The position numbers and the translations under genes are program-made. A DNA stretch of 13,757 bases from an uncultured Oscillospiraceae bacterium (lineage in GTDB: Bacteria; Bacillota; Clostridia; Oscillospirales; Oscillospiraceae), in the NCBI GenBank assembly GCA_900756495.1, contig CAAEKI010000254.1:1-13757 (forward strand), given 5' to 3'. The first letter of the stretch is position 1. Each line of letters starts with the position of its first letter. Shown one piece after another: positions 13,740 through 13,757 of the stretch. The notes under the pieces are model-generated. The model made no database searches. It saw only the letters and a program-made list of their open reading frames with translations, and was not told the origin of the DNA.

Positions 13740-13757
13740 GACACTGGCCCGGGACGG

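Noticed and set aside
1..13757. tRNA, rRNA, CRISPR array, insertion sequence or riboswitch
   Set aside because: No tRNA-like cloverleaf, spaced repeats, transposase motif or recognisable riboswitch core was seen in the non-coding stretches.

Overview
This window looks like chromosomal DNA from a GC-rich (roughly 60% by eye), anaerobic Gram-positive bacterium of the Clostridia. The Oscillospiraceae group of gut butyrate producers (relatives of Flavonifractor, Intestinimonas or Lawsonibacter) is my best guess. The reasons are the strong AGGAGG-type ribosome binding sites, the TTG and GTG starts, a clostridial thiolase plus CoA-transferase operon, and an anaerobic purine-type xanthine dehydrogenase cluster. 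The species assignment is inference.

Layout. (1) Positions 2-178 hold the 3' end of an unrecognised + strand gene with its own terminator. (2) Positions 321-3179 are a + strand operon: a good sigma-A promoter, acetyl-CoA acetyltransferase (thiolase), both subunits of an acetoacetate-type CoA-transferase (ctfA/ctfB), and a long hairpin terminator. Together these enzymes interconvert acetyl-CoA, acetoacetyl-CoA and acetoacetate and move CoA to or from short acids such as acetate or butyrate. (3) Positions 3191-4622 are a - strand cassette of three small genes of unknown function: a zinc-ribbon protein, a protein with a beta-rich domain and a C-terminal membrane anchor, and a membrane protein with a C-terminal SHOCT motif. 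The cassette is visibly more AT-rich than its surroundings and is bounded by terminators. (4) Positions 4776-8531 are a - strand operon for a three-subunit molybdenum hydroxylase, XdhA (Mo) - XdhB (FAD) - XdhC (2Fe-2S), ending in a strong terminator. (5) Positions 8614-13739 are a divergent + strand operon: a TrpB-like PLP enzyme, a threonine-synthase-like PLP enzyme, a small membrane protein, a HyuA-type hydantoinase/dihydropyrimidinase, and a MocA-type molybdenum cofactor cytidylyltransferase.

How the genes work together. Regions 4 and 5 share a control region of about 170 bp containing promoters for both directions and an imperfect palindrome between them. The combination xdhABC + hyuA + mocA recalls the E. 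coli xdhABC-ygeVWXY-hyuA-...-mocA(ygfJ) region, which belongs to the anaerobic purine/uric acid catabolic gene set. Here two PLP fold-type II enzymes and a small membrane protein occupy the space where E. coli has ygeV/W/X/Y. XDH would hydroxylate the purine (or a related heterocycle), the cyclic amidohydrolase would open a ring, the PLP enzymes could process an amino-acid-like product, and MocA would supply the cytosine-dinucleotide form of the cofactor. The precise substrates of the PLP enzymes and the role of the membrane protein are unknown, and they are the most interesting part of the window. No RNA genes, CRISPR arrays or mobile elements were recognised.
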